From NCBI GenBank assembly GCA_007117235.1, contig SKGY01000109.1, positions 1 through 14,026 of the forward strand: a DNA stretch of 14,026 nt. The letters are read 5' to 3'. Positions 1 to 5,785 of this stretch are shown in pieces. How positions within the stretch are numbered: the stretch's first letter is position 1; each line of letters starts with the position of its first letter. The notes beneath the pieces were generated by a model, which was not told the origin of the DNA, did no database searches, and saw only the letters and a program-made list of their open reading frames with translations. A program made the position numbers and the translations under genes. This DNA comes from Balneolaceae bacterium. Its GTDB lineage: Bacteria; Bacteroidota; Rhodothermia; Balneolales; Balneolaceae.

Positions 1-37
1 AGTAAATAGATAAACAGCGCTATGAGTAACCAGCGAA

Positions 38-685
38 TCATGTATCGGGAATAATATGGATATGTGTGTTGCTGCGGATTGGTTGGTCAAAAATCTGCTC
101 CTCAATATACGACAGTTGACCCGGATTATTAACAAAATCGATCTCTGTTGCGTTGATAATGATTAACGGTGCTTTATTGTAGTGATAGAAAAACTGATTA
201 TAGGAGTCGCTCAGATCGCGCAGATAATCTGGTGTAATGTGTTTTTCGTATGATCGTCCCCTCTTTTCAATGTTACTCATCAACCGTTCAACCGTACTCT
301 GGAGATAAATTACAAGATCCGGCTTGGCAGAAATACCGGTCATAATCCCATAAATATTATCGTAAAGACCCATCTCATCTTCGTCCAGGTTAAGTCTCGC
401 GAAAATTCGGTCTTTCTCAAATATGTAATCAGAGATTATAAACTGATCAAAAAGATCCCTGCTGGTAACTCGCTGTTGTTGTTTGAACCGGCTGGCTAAA
501 AAGGCAAGTTGAGTTTGAAAAGCGTATCGTTTTTTGTTCTCGTAAAATTTTGGGAGAAATGGATTTTCTTCAAACTCTTCAAGAACAAGCCTGGCATTAT
601 TACGTTCGGCAAGAAGATTGGCAAGTGTTGTTTTACCTGCTCCAATTACTCCTTCAATTGCAATAAAGTCGAATTTGTTAGGCAT
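38..685 (-). CDS. Deoxynucleoside kinase (dGK/dAK/dCK-type salvage kinase)
   Basis: This 215-residue cytoplasmic protein fits the deoxynucleoside kinase family, which phosphorylates deoxynucleosides to dNMPs in nucleotide salvage. Visible motifs are a P-loop GVIGAGKT at residues 12-19, a Glu pair at 36-37 where the family places the substrate/catalytic acid, FLASRF near 62-67 in the substrate-binding helix, DYIFEKDRIFA near 86-96 (equivalent to the family's DR motif), and an Arg-rich lid, IEKRGRSYEK, at 139-148. Length is normal. The ATG start puts the P-loop at its usual distance from the N-terminus, and no Shine-Dalgarno is visible. It is last of the dnaK-type-free leftward group folB-folK-kinase, 25 bp after folK, so co-transcription is plausible. 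The family is clear, but base preference (dA, dG, dC or dT) cannot be told from sequence. Confidence 0.9.
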   Translation of the reverse strand: MPNKFDFIAIEGVIGAGKTTLANLLAERNNARLVLEEFEENPFLPKFYENKKRYAFQTQLAFLASRFKQQQRVTSRDLFDQFIISDYIFEKDRIFARLNLDEDEMGLYDNIYGIMTGISAKPDLVIYLQSTVERLMSNIEKRGRSYEKHITPDYLRDLSDSYNQFFYHYNKAPLIIINATEIDFVNNPGQLSYIEEQIFDQPIRSNTHIHIIPDT

Positions 686-710
686 TATTTACTAGCCGAT
701 TATCGGGCTG

Positions 711-1199
711 TTACCAGCGAATTTCTGTTTTTTTGATATCCATATCCGGCGCCTCATCAATCAATGTTTTAACTGATTTTGATGATCTTGGATCGATCCA
801 GTTTTCATGTACTTCCACCATTGGCTTGAGAACAAATAACCGGTTTTGATATTCGGGATGTGGAATGATAAGGGTCTCATTGTCAATCACCAAGTTTCCG
901 TAACATATGATATCAAGATCAATAATTCGCGGCCCCCATTTTACCGGCTTAACTTCTCTGCCACAGTCAATTTCAAAATTCTTTAACTCTTTTAGGATCT
1001 GAAGCGGGTCGGTATCGTGGTAGATTTTAACCGCTGCATTATAGAATGTGTACCTTGCGTCGCCAATAGGTTCGGTTTCCCAAATTGATGATTTAGAGAT
1101 CTGGCCTTTTGACAACTCATTTAAAAATGAATCGGCTTTTTTCAGCATTTCCAATCTATCCCCAAGATTAGATCCCAGTGCTATAACGATCTCTTCCAT
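711..1199 (-). CDS. folK: 2-amino-4-hydroxy-6-hydroxymethyldihydropteridine pyrophosphokinase (HPPK)
   Basis: FolK transfers pyrophosphate from ATP to 6-hydroxymethyl-7,8-dihydropterin, the step before dihydropteroate synthase in folate synthesis. The 162-residue protein shows the family landmarks in order: ALGSNLGDR at 7-15, the signature KWGPRIIDLDII at 87-98 with the two Mg-binding aspartates D95 and D97, and PHPEYQNRLFVLKP at 113-126. Length is typical. The start is the ATG at 1197-1199: GSNLGDR must sit close to the N-terminus and no nearer start fits. That start lies inside the last codons of folB, a 19-nt overlap that suggests translational coupling, and no separate ribosome binding site is visible. 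The substrate is the FolB product, so the gene pair is a metabolic unit. Confidence 0.95.
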   Translation of the reverse strand: MEEIVIALGSNLGDRLEMLKKADSFLNELSKGQISKSSIWETEPIGDARYTFYNAAVKIYHDTDPLQILKELKNFEIDCGREVKPVKWGPRIIDLDIICYGNLVIDNETLIIPHPEYQNRLFVLKPMVEVHENWIDPRSSKSVKTLIDEAPDMDIKKTEIRW

Positions 1200-1546
1200 T
1201 CCATGGTAATTTCGGCATATGCGGCCGGGGTTTTTATTGGCGGCGAAAGCTTTCTGAGAGAAACTGAAAGAGTTGCAATATTATCACACTGCTTAAAAAT
1301 TTCTGAGCCGATCTTCTCACAAAGTGATTCAATTAGTTTTTCTGAGGCGCCTTCAAATACATTTATTGCAACCGTCTCAACGATTTCATAATTAAATGTA
1401 CCGCTTAGATCATCGTTTTTTATGGAAGGTCTGAAGTTGCCTTCGGCTGTTACGTCCAGTTCGAATTGATTGCCTTCAAGACGTTCTTTTTCATAATAGC
1501 CGTGTTTGCCATGAAACGTCAATGACTTCAGGGTAATTTTATCCAA
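1181..1546 (-). CDS. folB: Dihydroneopterin aldolase
   Basis: FolB converts 7,8-dihydroneopterin to 6-hydroxymethyl-7,8-dihydropterin and glycolaldehyde, feeding FolK. The 121-residue protein has the family pattern: FHGKHGYYEKER at 11-22 (the conserved HG and acidic residues), the TFNYEIV segment at 50-56 with the pterin-site Tyr53, a conserved Glu around 74, and RKLSPPI at 98-104, where K99 aligns with the catalytic lysine of the usual KPxPPI motif. The start codon is TTG at 1544-1546: the frame stays open upstream to a stop at 1580-1582 but holds no ATG, and the next internal Met lies beyond the conserved region. No ribosome binding site is seen. The gene follows dnaA after 75 bp and overlaps folK by 19 nt. 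Confidence 0.92.
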   Translation of the reverse strand: MDKITLKSLTFHGKHGYYEKERLEGNQFELDVTAEGNFRPSIKNDDLSGTFNYEIVETVAINVFEGASEKLIESLCEKIGSEIFKQCDNIATLSVSLRKLSPPIKTPAAYAEITMEWKRSL

Positions 1547-1551
1547 TCGAA

Positions 1552-1581
1552 AAGGGGTTATTGAATTCCTTGTTAACCCTT
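1552..1581 (-). other. Bulged hairpin between dnaA and folB
   Basis: On the minus strand AAGGGTTA (1581-1574) can pair with TAACCCCTT (1560-1552), giving an 8-bp stem with one bulged C and a 13-nt loop. The 3' arm runs into a four-T stretch and ends only 5 nt before the folB TTG start. It could be a weak dnaA terminator or a structure affecting folB initiation. The T-run is too short for a confident terminator call. Confidence 0.35.
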
Positions 1582-1621
1582 AAAGGTATCGATAAAGAGA
1601 TGCCAGAATCAATTGAAAAAC

Positions 1622-3067
1622 CTAAAGAGTTGCGACTTCGATCTTTTGCTCAAGCTCATTTAGAATTCTTTTGTGCTTTGGACTGGTACTGAGCCGCTCT
1701 TCAACCGTTGAGATGGCGTGAATAACCGTAGAGTGATCTCTTCCACCAAACTGTAGCCCAATAGTTTTCAGGCTCGACTTGGTGAATTTTTTTGAGAGAT
1801 ACATAGCGATCTGCCGCGCTTCAACAATCTCTTGCTTTCGTGTCTTTTCACGAACTTTATTGGTATCAATACCAAAATACTCGCATACATAGTTCTGAAT
1901 TGATTCAATTGAAACCTGACTGTTTGAGCTTTTAACCATGTCTTTGAGAACAGACTTGGCCATATTCAGGTCAATTTCATCAACGTGTTTGAGCGATGCA
2001 GTGGCAAGCAGCTTGATAATAGCACCTTCCAAATCACGAACGTTTGATTTGAAGTTGTGAGCAATAAACTCAATGATATTTGAGTCGATGTTGATTCCGT
2101 TGTCATTGGCTTTTCGCTCAAGAATCGCATATCTGGTTTCATACTCAGGAATTTGCAGATCGGCACTAAGTCCCCAGCTGAATCTGGAGATTAAACGATC
2201 TTCGATATCAGGAATATCTTTTGGCGCCCTATCGCTGCTTAGAATAATCTGTTTGCCATCCTGATGCAGAGCGTTGAAAATGTGAAAGAACTCTTCTTGT
2301 GTTTTCTCTTTGCCACTAAAGAATTGAATGTCGTCAACAATCAGTACATCAATATTTCTGTAGAATGTTGTGAACTCACTTGCGCGGTTATTTCGAATTG
2401 CCTGAACAAACTCATTGGTAAATGTTTCGGATGAGACATATAGAACTGCAAGCTCATCACCAAATTCCTGTTTGATTTTGTTACCGATGCTTTGCACTAA
2501 GTGAGTTTTGCCGAGACCTGTGCCACCATATACAAACAGTGGATTAAAAGAGTTGCTGCCGGGGCTATCAGCTATCGCCATTGCTGCGGATCTTGCAAGG
2601 CGGTTACAGTCACCTTCAATAAACCGATCGAACACATAGTTGTTATTCAGATTTGAGTCGATATTTGTTTTCCTGATCCCGGGTATAACAAAAGGGTTCT
2701 CAATTTTTCCGGGATGATAGTCGGTAAACGTATTCATTTCCTGAGGCCTGGAGGGTGGCATGGGACGCTGAGGTAACCTGATAGATCGATTGTCTTCAAG
2801 CTTGTCTGATTTTTCAACTAGTACAGAATACTCTAGTTTTCCTTCACTACCTAAAACCTTAGCAATTGTTGATCGCAACATATTGTAGTAATGCTCTTCA
2901 AGCCACTCATACCAAAACTGACTTGGCACTTGAATAGTTAGCGTATCATTGGTCAACTTAACCGGTCTAATGGGTTCAAACCACGACTTATATTTTTGGT
3001 AACTGATATTATCCTGAATGATTTCCAAACATTCATTCCAAGCGTTCTCCGCGGTTAGCGTATTCAA
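1622..3067 (-). CDS. dnaA: Chromosomal replication initiator protein DnaA
   Basis: DnaA binds DnaA boxes at oriC, oligomerises with ATP and opens the duplex for helicase loading. The 481-residue protein is full length. Domain I covers about residues 1-75, a variable Pro-rich linker about 85-135, and the AAA+ domain about 140-350 with Walker A GGTGLGKT at 181-188, Walker B VLIVDD at 241-246, sensor 1 ILSSDR at 275-280, an arginine-finger candidate at R295 and sensor 2 in NVRDLEG at 342-348. The C-terminal helix-turn-helix carries the DnaA signature GGRDHSTVIHA at 441-451. The start is TTG at 3065-3067; no ATG lies upstream in frame, and an AGGAGG sits 8 nt before it. The gene borders the DnaA-box-rich region, and one box lies about 50 bp upstream of the start, consistent with autoregulation (inference). 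Confidence 0.98.
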   Translation of the reverse strand: MNTLTAENAWNECLEIIQDNISYQKYKSWFEPIRPVKLTNDTLTIQVPSQFWYEWLEEHYYNMLRSTIAKVLGSEGKLEYSVLVEKSDKLEDNRSIRLPQRPMPPSRPQEMNTFTDYHPGKIENPFVIPGIRKTNIDSNLNNNYVFDRFIEGDCNRLARSAAMAIADSPGSNSFNPLFVYGGTGLGKTHLVQSIGNKIKQEFGDELAVLYVSSETFTNEFVQAIRNNRASEFTTFYRNIDVLIVDDIQFFSGKEKTQEEFFHIFNALHQDGKQIILSSDRAPKDIPDIEDRLISRFSWGLSADLQIPEYETRYAILERKANDNGINIDSNIIEFIAHNFKSNVRDLEGAIIKLLATASLKHVDEIDLNMAKSVLKDMVKSSNSQVSIESIQNYVCEYFGIDTNKVREKTRKQEIVEARQIAMYLSKKFTKSSLKTIGLQFGGRDHSTVIHAISTVEERLSTSPKHKRILNELEQKIEVATL

Positions 3068-3075
3068 CGTAAATG

Positions 3076-3081
3076 CCTCCT
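3076..3081 (-). promoter_or_regulatory. Consensus ribosome binding site of dnaA
   Basis: The minus strand reads AGGAGG here, 8 nt before the TTG start codon. It fixes the dnaA start. It is also the only full Shine-Dalgarno match in front of any gene in this window; the other starts have A/T-rich or weak leaders (enolase has only AAGGA, very close to its ATG). Confidence 0.85.
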
Positions 3082-3099
3082 AAAACTTAAAAATATTAC

Positions 3100-3130
3100 T
3101 GCCATGGTCCCTTCAGTTATCCACATGGCA
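3100..3130. repeat. Inverted repeat enclosing the dnaA-proximal DnaA box
   Basis: TGCCATG at 3100-3106 and CATGGCA at 3124-3130 are perfect 7-bp inverted arms separated by 17 nt. The DnaA box at 3117-3125 lies in the spacer and runs 2 nt into the right arm. It lies in the dnaA upstream or leader region, 33-63 nt before the start, so it could be an operator or an mRNA hairpin. Confidence 0.5.
3117..3125 (+). promoter_or_regulatory. DnaA box 1 (TTATCCACA)
   Basis: This is an exact match to the high-affinity DnaA box consensus TTATNCACA. It lies about 50 bp upstream of the dnaA start, close enough to serve in DnaA autoregulation as well as in the origin. Confidence 0.85.
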
Positions 3131-3213
3131 AAAACGGAATAATTTAATTCTCGAGATGAAAATGATAATTTCTGAGCGTCAAATCAAACAGAAGTTTTTC
3201 TAAAACCGGAAAG

Positions 3214-3222
3214 TTATCCACA
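3214..3222 (+). promoter_or_regulatory. DnaA box 2 (TTATCCACA)
   Basis: This exact consensus box is embedded in the 14-mer AAGTTATCCACATT that recurs at 3373-3386. It directly precedes the AT-rich part of the origin. Confidence 0.87.
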
Positions 3223-3260
3223 TTTTTAAAATGAACACAATAATATGCGCAGCAACGACT

Positions 3261-3320
3261 TAAAGGTTTTTAATGATAATTGTAATTTTAACTTGACAAC
3301 TTATAACAATTACCTAAAGC
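3261..3320. other. AT-rich core of oriC (candidate unwinding element)
   Basis: About 78% A+T over 60 bp, rising to 18 of 20 at 3271-3290, flanked by DnaA boxes on both sides. It includes a TAATTGT/ACAATTA inverted pair (3277-3283, 3306-3312). Assignment as the duplex-unwinding element rests on composition and position only. Confidence 0.45.
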
Positions 3321-3364
3321 GGGTTTTACAATTTGGTAACATTGCTTAATGAGGGTAAAAAAAC

Positions 3365-3373
3365 TTTTCCACA
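3365..3373 (+). promoter_or_regulatory. DnaA box 3 (TTTTCCACA)
   Basis: This one-mismatch variant of TTATCCACA lies 11 bp start-to-start (2 bp apart) from box 4 in the same orientation. Such close head-to-tail spacing, about one helical turn, suits cooperative DnaA binding. Confidence 0.75.
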
Positions 3374-3375
3374 AG

Positions 3376-3384
3376 TTATCCACA
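3376..3384 (+). promoter_or_regulatory. DnaA box 4 (TTATCCACA)
   Basis: Exact consensus box forming a tandem pair with box 3, on the prmC-proximal side of the AT-rich core. It shares a 14-mer context with box 2. Confidence 0.87.
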
Positions 3385-3454
3385 TTGTAAAAGCTATCCG
3401 CACACCATGCTGAGAAATAGTATTAAGAGACTTAAAAAAGGGGTTGAGGTGTAG

Positions 3455-4330
3455 TTATTTAGAGGAATTCAGAGCTATTAGAAATCTTGGATTGCCATCA
3501 AGATCTGATACAATTTTTGAGTCGATATAATACTGCTCTATCATGCTTAAGATATCGGGTGTAAGCTTGTCGTTACATTCGAGGTAGAGTTCAGCTTTTT
3601 TACTTGCTGCAAAGGATGCGATTTTCTCATAAAGTGAAAGTGGATCCTTATCAAAAAGAGCCAGTGCGGGCTCATGATTTACAACTTGTGGGTCGAGTGA
3701 CTCTTTCTCTTCAAAGGTGATATATGGAGGGTTAGATACGATGATGTCCCAGTCAGAGTCTGCAATTACTTTATTGTTGAGAATCTTATTGAGATCACAA
3801 TGATGGAAGTTAATATTGAGATTGTTTATTTGAGCGTTTTCTCTTGCAACAACCAGCGCGTCTTCAGAAATGTCAATTGCGGTGCAGCTCCATTCCGGTC
3901 GAAACGATTTTATTGCAATGGGAATACAACCACTGCCGGTGCCAATGTCTAGTACATTGCATTTTTGTGTTTGCGAAAAAGCAGAGGTCTTTAGGATAAT
4001 CTCAATTAGCTGTTCAGTCTCCTGCCGGGGAATGAGCACAGATTTATTGACAGTGATGGGAATACCCATAAAATCTGTGCGCCCTGTTATGTACTGTAGT
4101 GGTTCGTGATTTGCTCTTCGTTTGATAAGCGGACGCAGCTCATTCAACTCTTGCCTTGAAAAAGGACGATCGTATTGAAGGTAGATATCAAGGCGCTTGA
4201 TATCTAATACATCAGCAATGAGCCATTCGATACTCAATCGGGGGCTGTCAACCTTTTTTTCAGAAAAAAAAGTAGTAGCCCATTCAAGCATAGACACAAC
4301 TGTCCACACCTGTTCTGTATCTTTGCTCAT
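3455..4330 (-). CDS. prmC: Peptide chain release factor N5-glutamine methyltransferase
   Basis: PrmC (HemK) uses S-adenosylmethionine to methylate the glutamine of the GGQ loop in release factors RF1 and RF2, which promotes termination. The 291-residue protein has the usual two-part build: an N-terminal helical release-factor-binding domain (about 1-80), then a Rossmann methyltransferase domain. Visible are LIPRQETE at 99-106, the SAM motif VLDIGTGSGC at 126-135, and the catalytic NPPY at 200-203. The length is typical. The ATG at 4328-4330 gives an N-terminus in line with the family; no Shine-Dalgarno precedes it. It lies 18 bp (measured to the chosen start) downstream of the small acidic-tailed gene, so the two probably form an operon. 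prfA, its frequent partner, is absent here. Confidence 0.95.
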   Translation of the reverse strand: MSKDTEQVWTVVSMLEWATTFFSEKKVDSPRLSIEWLIADVLDIKRLDIYLQYDRPFSRQELNELRPLIKRRANHEPLQYITGRTDFMGIPITVNKSVLIPRQETEQLIEIILKTSAFSQTQKCNVLDIGTGSGCIPIAIKSFRPEWSCTAIDISEDALVVARENAQINNLNINFHHCDLNKILNNKVIADSDWDIIVSNPPYITFEEKESLDPQVVNHEPALALFDKDPLSLYEKIASFAASKKAELYLECNDKLTPDILSMIEQYYIDSKIVSDLDGNPRFLIALNSSK

Positions 4331-4348
4331 AAGGAGAAATGATTAAAC

Positions 4349-4741
4349 TTAATCTTCCTCTTCTTCGGAAGATTGTTTTTCAACTTCTTCTTGCAAGGAT
4401 AAGCCAAATCGTTTTGAGAAATCCATGATAAAATCGACAACATCAGACTCAATGTTTTTCTCTTCTGAGAGAGAGCTTCCGCGGAAACCCATTCTTCCAC
4501 CTGCTTTTTTTAATTCAATGCGGGTGTGATCGGCGTTGCACTCCATTACACAGGTTAGCGTGATGGTTGCATTTATCTGCTTTTCAAATTGCTCGTAAAC
4601 AGCGACGTAAATCTCATCCTTGTTTGCAGGAGAGTTGTATTTGTAAAGATACTTAGGTTCAATAGAATCCAGAAGTTTAGTAGGAATTCTTCGAAGTGTG
4701 TCGTTTGGTCCGTAAACCAAGTATTTTGTGACTGTACTCAT
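4349..4741 (-). CDS. Small conserved-looking protein of unknown function with acidic tail
   Basis: I do not recognise this 130-residue protein. It has no signal peptide or membrane segment, so it is probably cytoplasmic. The first two thirds look like a mixed alpha/beta fold with alternating hydrophobic strands (EIYVAVYEQF, ATITLTCVM), a Gly/Arg-rich turn KKAGGRMGFRGSS that looks like a conserved site, then a helix ending in KRFGLSLQEEV and a disordered-looking tail of Glu and Ser ending EEEED. The frame can be opened at a GTG two codons upstream (4745-4747), but the ATG at 4739-4741, behind a weak GGATAAG, is the simpler start. It is upstream of prmC by 18 bp in the same direction. Reality as a gene is supported by operon position, amino-acid composition and lack of a better frame. 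Confidence 0.75.
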   Translation of the reverse strand: MSTVTKYLVYGPNDTLRRIPTKLLDSIEPKYLYKYNSPANKDEIYVAVYEQFEKQINATITLTCVMECNADHTRIELKKAGGRMGFRGSSLSEEKNIESDVVDFIMDFSKRFGLSLQEEVEKQSSEEEED

Positions 4742-4950
4742 GATCACTTATCCATGTTGAATTGGTGCTTAAAGTGGGCAAAATTTCTGCCTGAATAAAA
4801 GCCTAAATACAACAATAATCAAATACGGATTTTTAAAAGAGAAAACGAATTTTAAAATTTGTACTCTTAAATAAATTCAATGCAGACAATGGAACAGAAG
4901 TTATTTTCGTTAAGAGTACTGAAAACTCAACAGTTTATACATTTTAGATC
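4742..4950. promoter_or_regulatory. Divergent intergenic region with a 10-bp inverted repeat
   Basis: This 209-bp A/T-rich region separates divergent genes and must hold promoters for both. GTACTCTTAA at 4861-4870 and TTAAGAGTAC at 4910-4919 are perfect 10-bp inverted arms with a 39-nt spacer, ending 31 bp before the outer-membrane protein start. I found no convincing TAnnTTTG promoter element on either strand. Confidence 0.5.
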
Positions 4951-5784
4951 ATGCCTAAGTTTATAATTGCACTCGCTGTAGTGCTTATTTCAAACATTTT
5001 TTTAGTTGGTAATGCAAATGCTCAGGTTCAAGAACCTGAAGTACGGCAGATAGAAAGAAATCTCTTCAGTATAAAAGATGTTTACAGTTCCGGGTTCGGA
5101 TTTGATTTCAACATGAATAATTTTGGATTCGGTTTTGGCGGAGAATTCAGAAGAGTAATTGCTCCTCAAACAGAATTCACACTTAATTTCGGAGTCACCG
5201 GTTTAAGGGATGCCACCGAGCAGACATTTACGGATTTCTTTTTTGGTCAGCAGATTGTTCCAAATAAATTTAAACGAGCATTTGCAATGCCATTGAGAAT
5301 AGGAATGAGACAACGACTATTTTCTGATCTTATCCAGGATAACTACCGCTTCTTTGTGGCAGCTTCAGCCGGTGGTGTAGCTGCATTTGCCTATCCCTAT
5401 TTTGAAGACTTGAACGAAAGTGGATTCAGAGAGTCACTTCCACCAATATATGTTGAACCGATAAATGATATGTTTAGTGGCTGGGGTGATGGAGACTGGT
5501 ACTTGGGAGGCACGGGAGAGGTTAAAATTGGTGTAGATATTGGAAGTAATTTTAGCCGTTTGAATTCGATAGAGTTTGGGTATATGTTCTACTATTTCCC
5601 CGATGGAATTCAGATAATGTCTCCTCGTCAACCCGTGTTTACAAGCAATCCACAGGGTGGATTTCCATATGAATTCACTGACCCGAATGATCCGATTGGG
5701 TCAATCGTTTACGAAGACTTTTTTTCACCTCAGAAGTTCTTTGGAACACCTCAAATCACATTTACATTTGGGTGGCTGTGGTAA
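4951..5784 (+). CDS. Predicted outer-membrane beta-barrel protein
   Basis: The 277-residue precursor has a clear Sec signal peptide: a short basic start (MPK), a hydrophobic core to about residue 20, and an ANA site with cleavage likely after A24. The rest is rich in aromatic and glycine residues with alternating polar/hydrophobic runs (FGFDFNMNNFGFGFGGEF at 50-67, TEFTLNFGVTG), as in amphipathic barrel strands. It ends QITFTFGWLW; a terminal aromatic residue on the last strand is the usual recognition signal for the BAM machinery. No plug, TonB box or enzymatic motif is seen, so this looks like a small 8- to 10-strand barrel rather than a TonB receptor. I cannot assign a substrate. It stands alone and converges on the HAD gene 1 bp downstream. 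The ATG has no Shine-Dalgarno. Confidence 0.8.
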   Translation: MPKFIIALAVVLISNIFLVGNANAQVQEPEVRQIERNLFSIKDVYSSGFGFDFNMNNFGFGFGGEFRRVIAPQTEFTLNFGVTGLRDATEQTFTDFFFGQQIVPNKFKRAFAMPLRIGMRQRLFSDLIQDNYRFFVAASAGGVAAFAYPYFEDLNESGFRESLPPIYVEPINDMFSGWGDGDWYLGGTGEVKIGVDIGSNFSRLNSIEFGYMFYYFPDGIQIMSPRQPVFTSNPQGGFPYEFTDPNDPIGSIVYEDFFSPQKFFGTPQITFTFGWLW

Positions 5785-5785
5785 A

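Larger units (their letters stand above)
3324..3392. repeat. 9-bp inverted repeat around the tandem DnaA boxes
   Basis: TTTTACAAT at 3324-3332 and ATTGTAAAA at 3384-3392 are perfect inverted arms 51 nt apart. The spacer contains the tandem DnaA boxes at 3365-3373 and 3376-3384; the right arm begins at the last base of the second box. A third ATTGTAA copy lies at 3279-3285. Possible binding sites for another origin protein (inference). Confidence 0.55.
3068..3454. other. Probable chromosomal replication origin (oriC)
   Basis: This 387-bp stretch between prmC and dnaA contains no gene. It holds three exact TTATCCACA boxes (3117, 3214, 3376) and one TTTTCCACA (3365), all on the plus strand. Two boxes share the 14-mer AAGTTATCCACATT (3211-3224 and 3373-3386). 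An AT-rich core (3261-3320, about 78% AT) lies between the second box and the tandem pair and is the best unwinding-element candidate. The position beside dnaA, and the mainly outward gene directions on both sides, support the assignment. The exact unwinding site cannot be read from sequence. Confidence 0.85.

Noticed and set aside
27..722. Near-identical 12-mers at 27-38 and 711-722 (11 of 12 identical), at the ends of the kinase and folK genes
   Set aside because: Short, imperfect and one copy is inside folK coding sequence; can be chance. No structure or mobile element is associated.
509..736. Open frame on the plus strand over the kinase gene
   Set aside because: Antisense to a well-conserved kinase, low-complexity hydrophobic translation, no start signal; a shadow frame.
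3293..3335. TTGACA (3293-3298) and TACAATTTG (3327-3335) as a promoter inside oriC
   Set aside because: No -10 at the right distance from TTGACA, and the second element has one extra base compared with TAnnTTTG; spacing between the two is too long.
3394..3402. Possible fifth DnaA box, CTATCCGCA
   Set aside because: It differs from TTATCCACA at two positions, including the core, so it is not listed as a box.
4349..4747. GTG start at 4745-4747 for the small gene
   Set aside because: It adds only two residues and an ATG follows at 4739-4741 with a better-placed weak SD, so the ATG was preferred.
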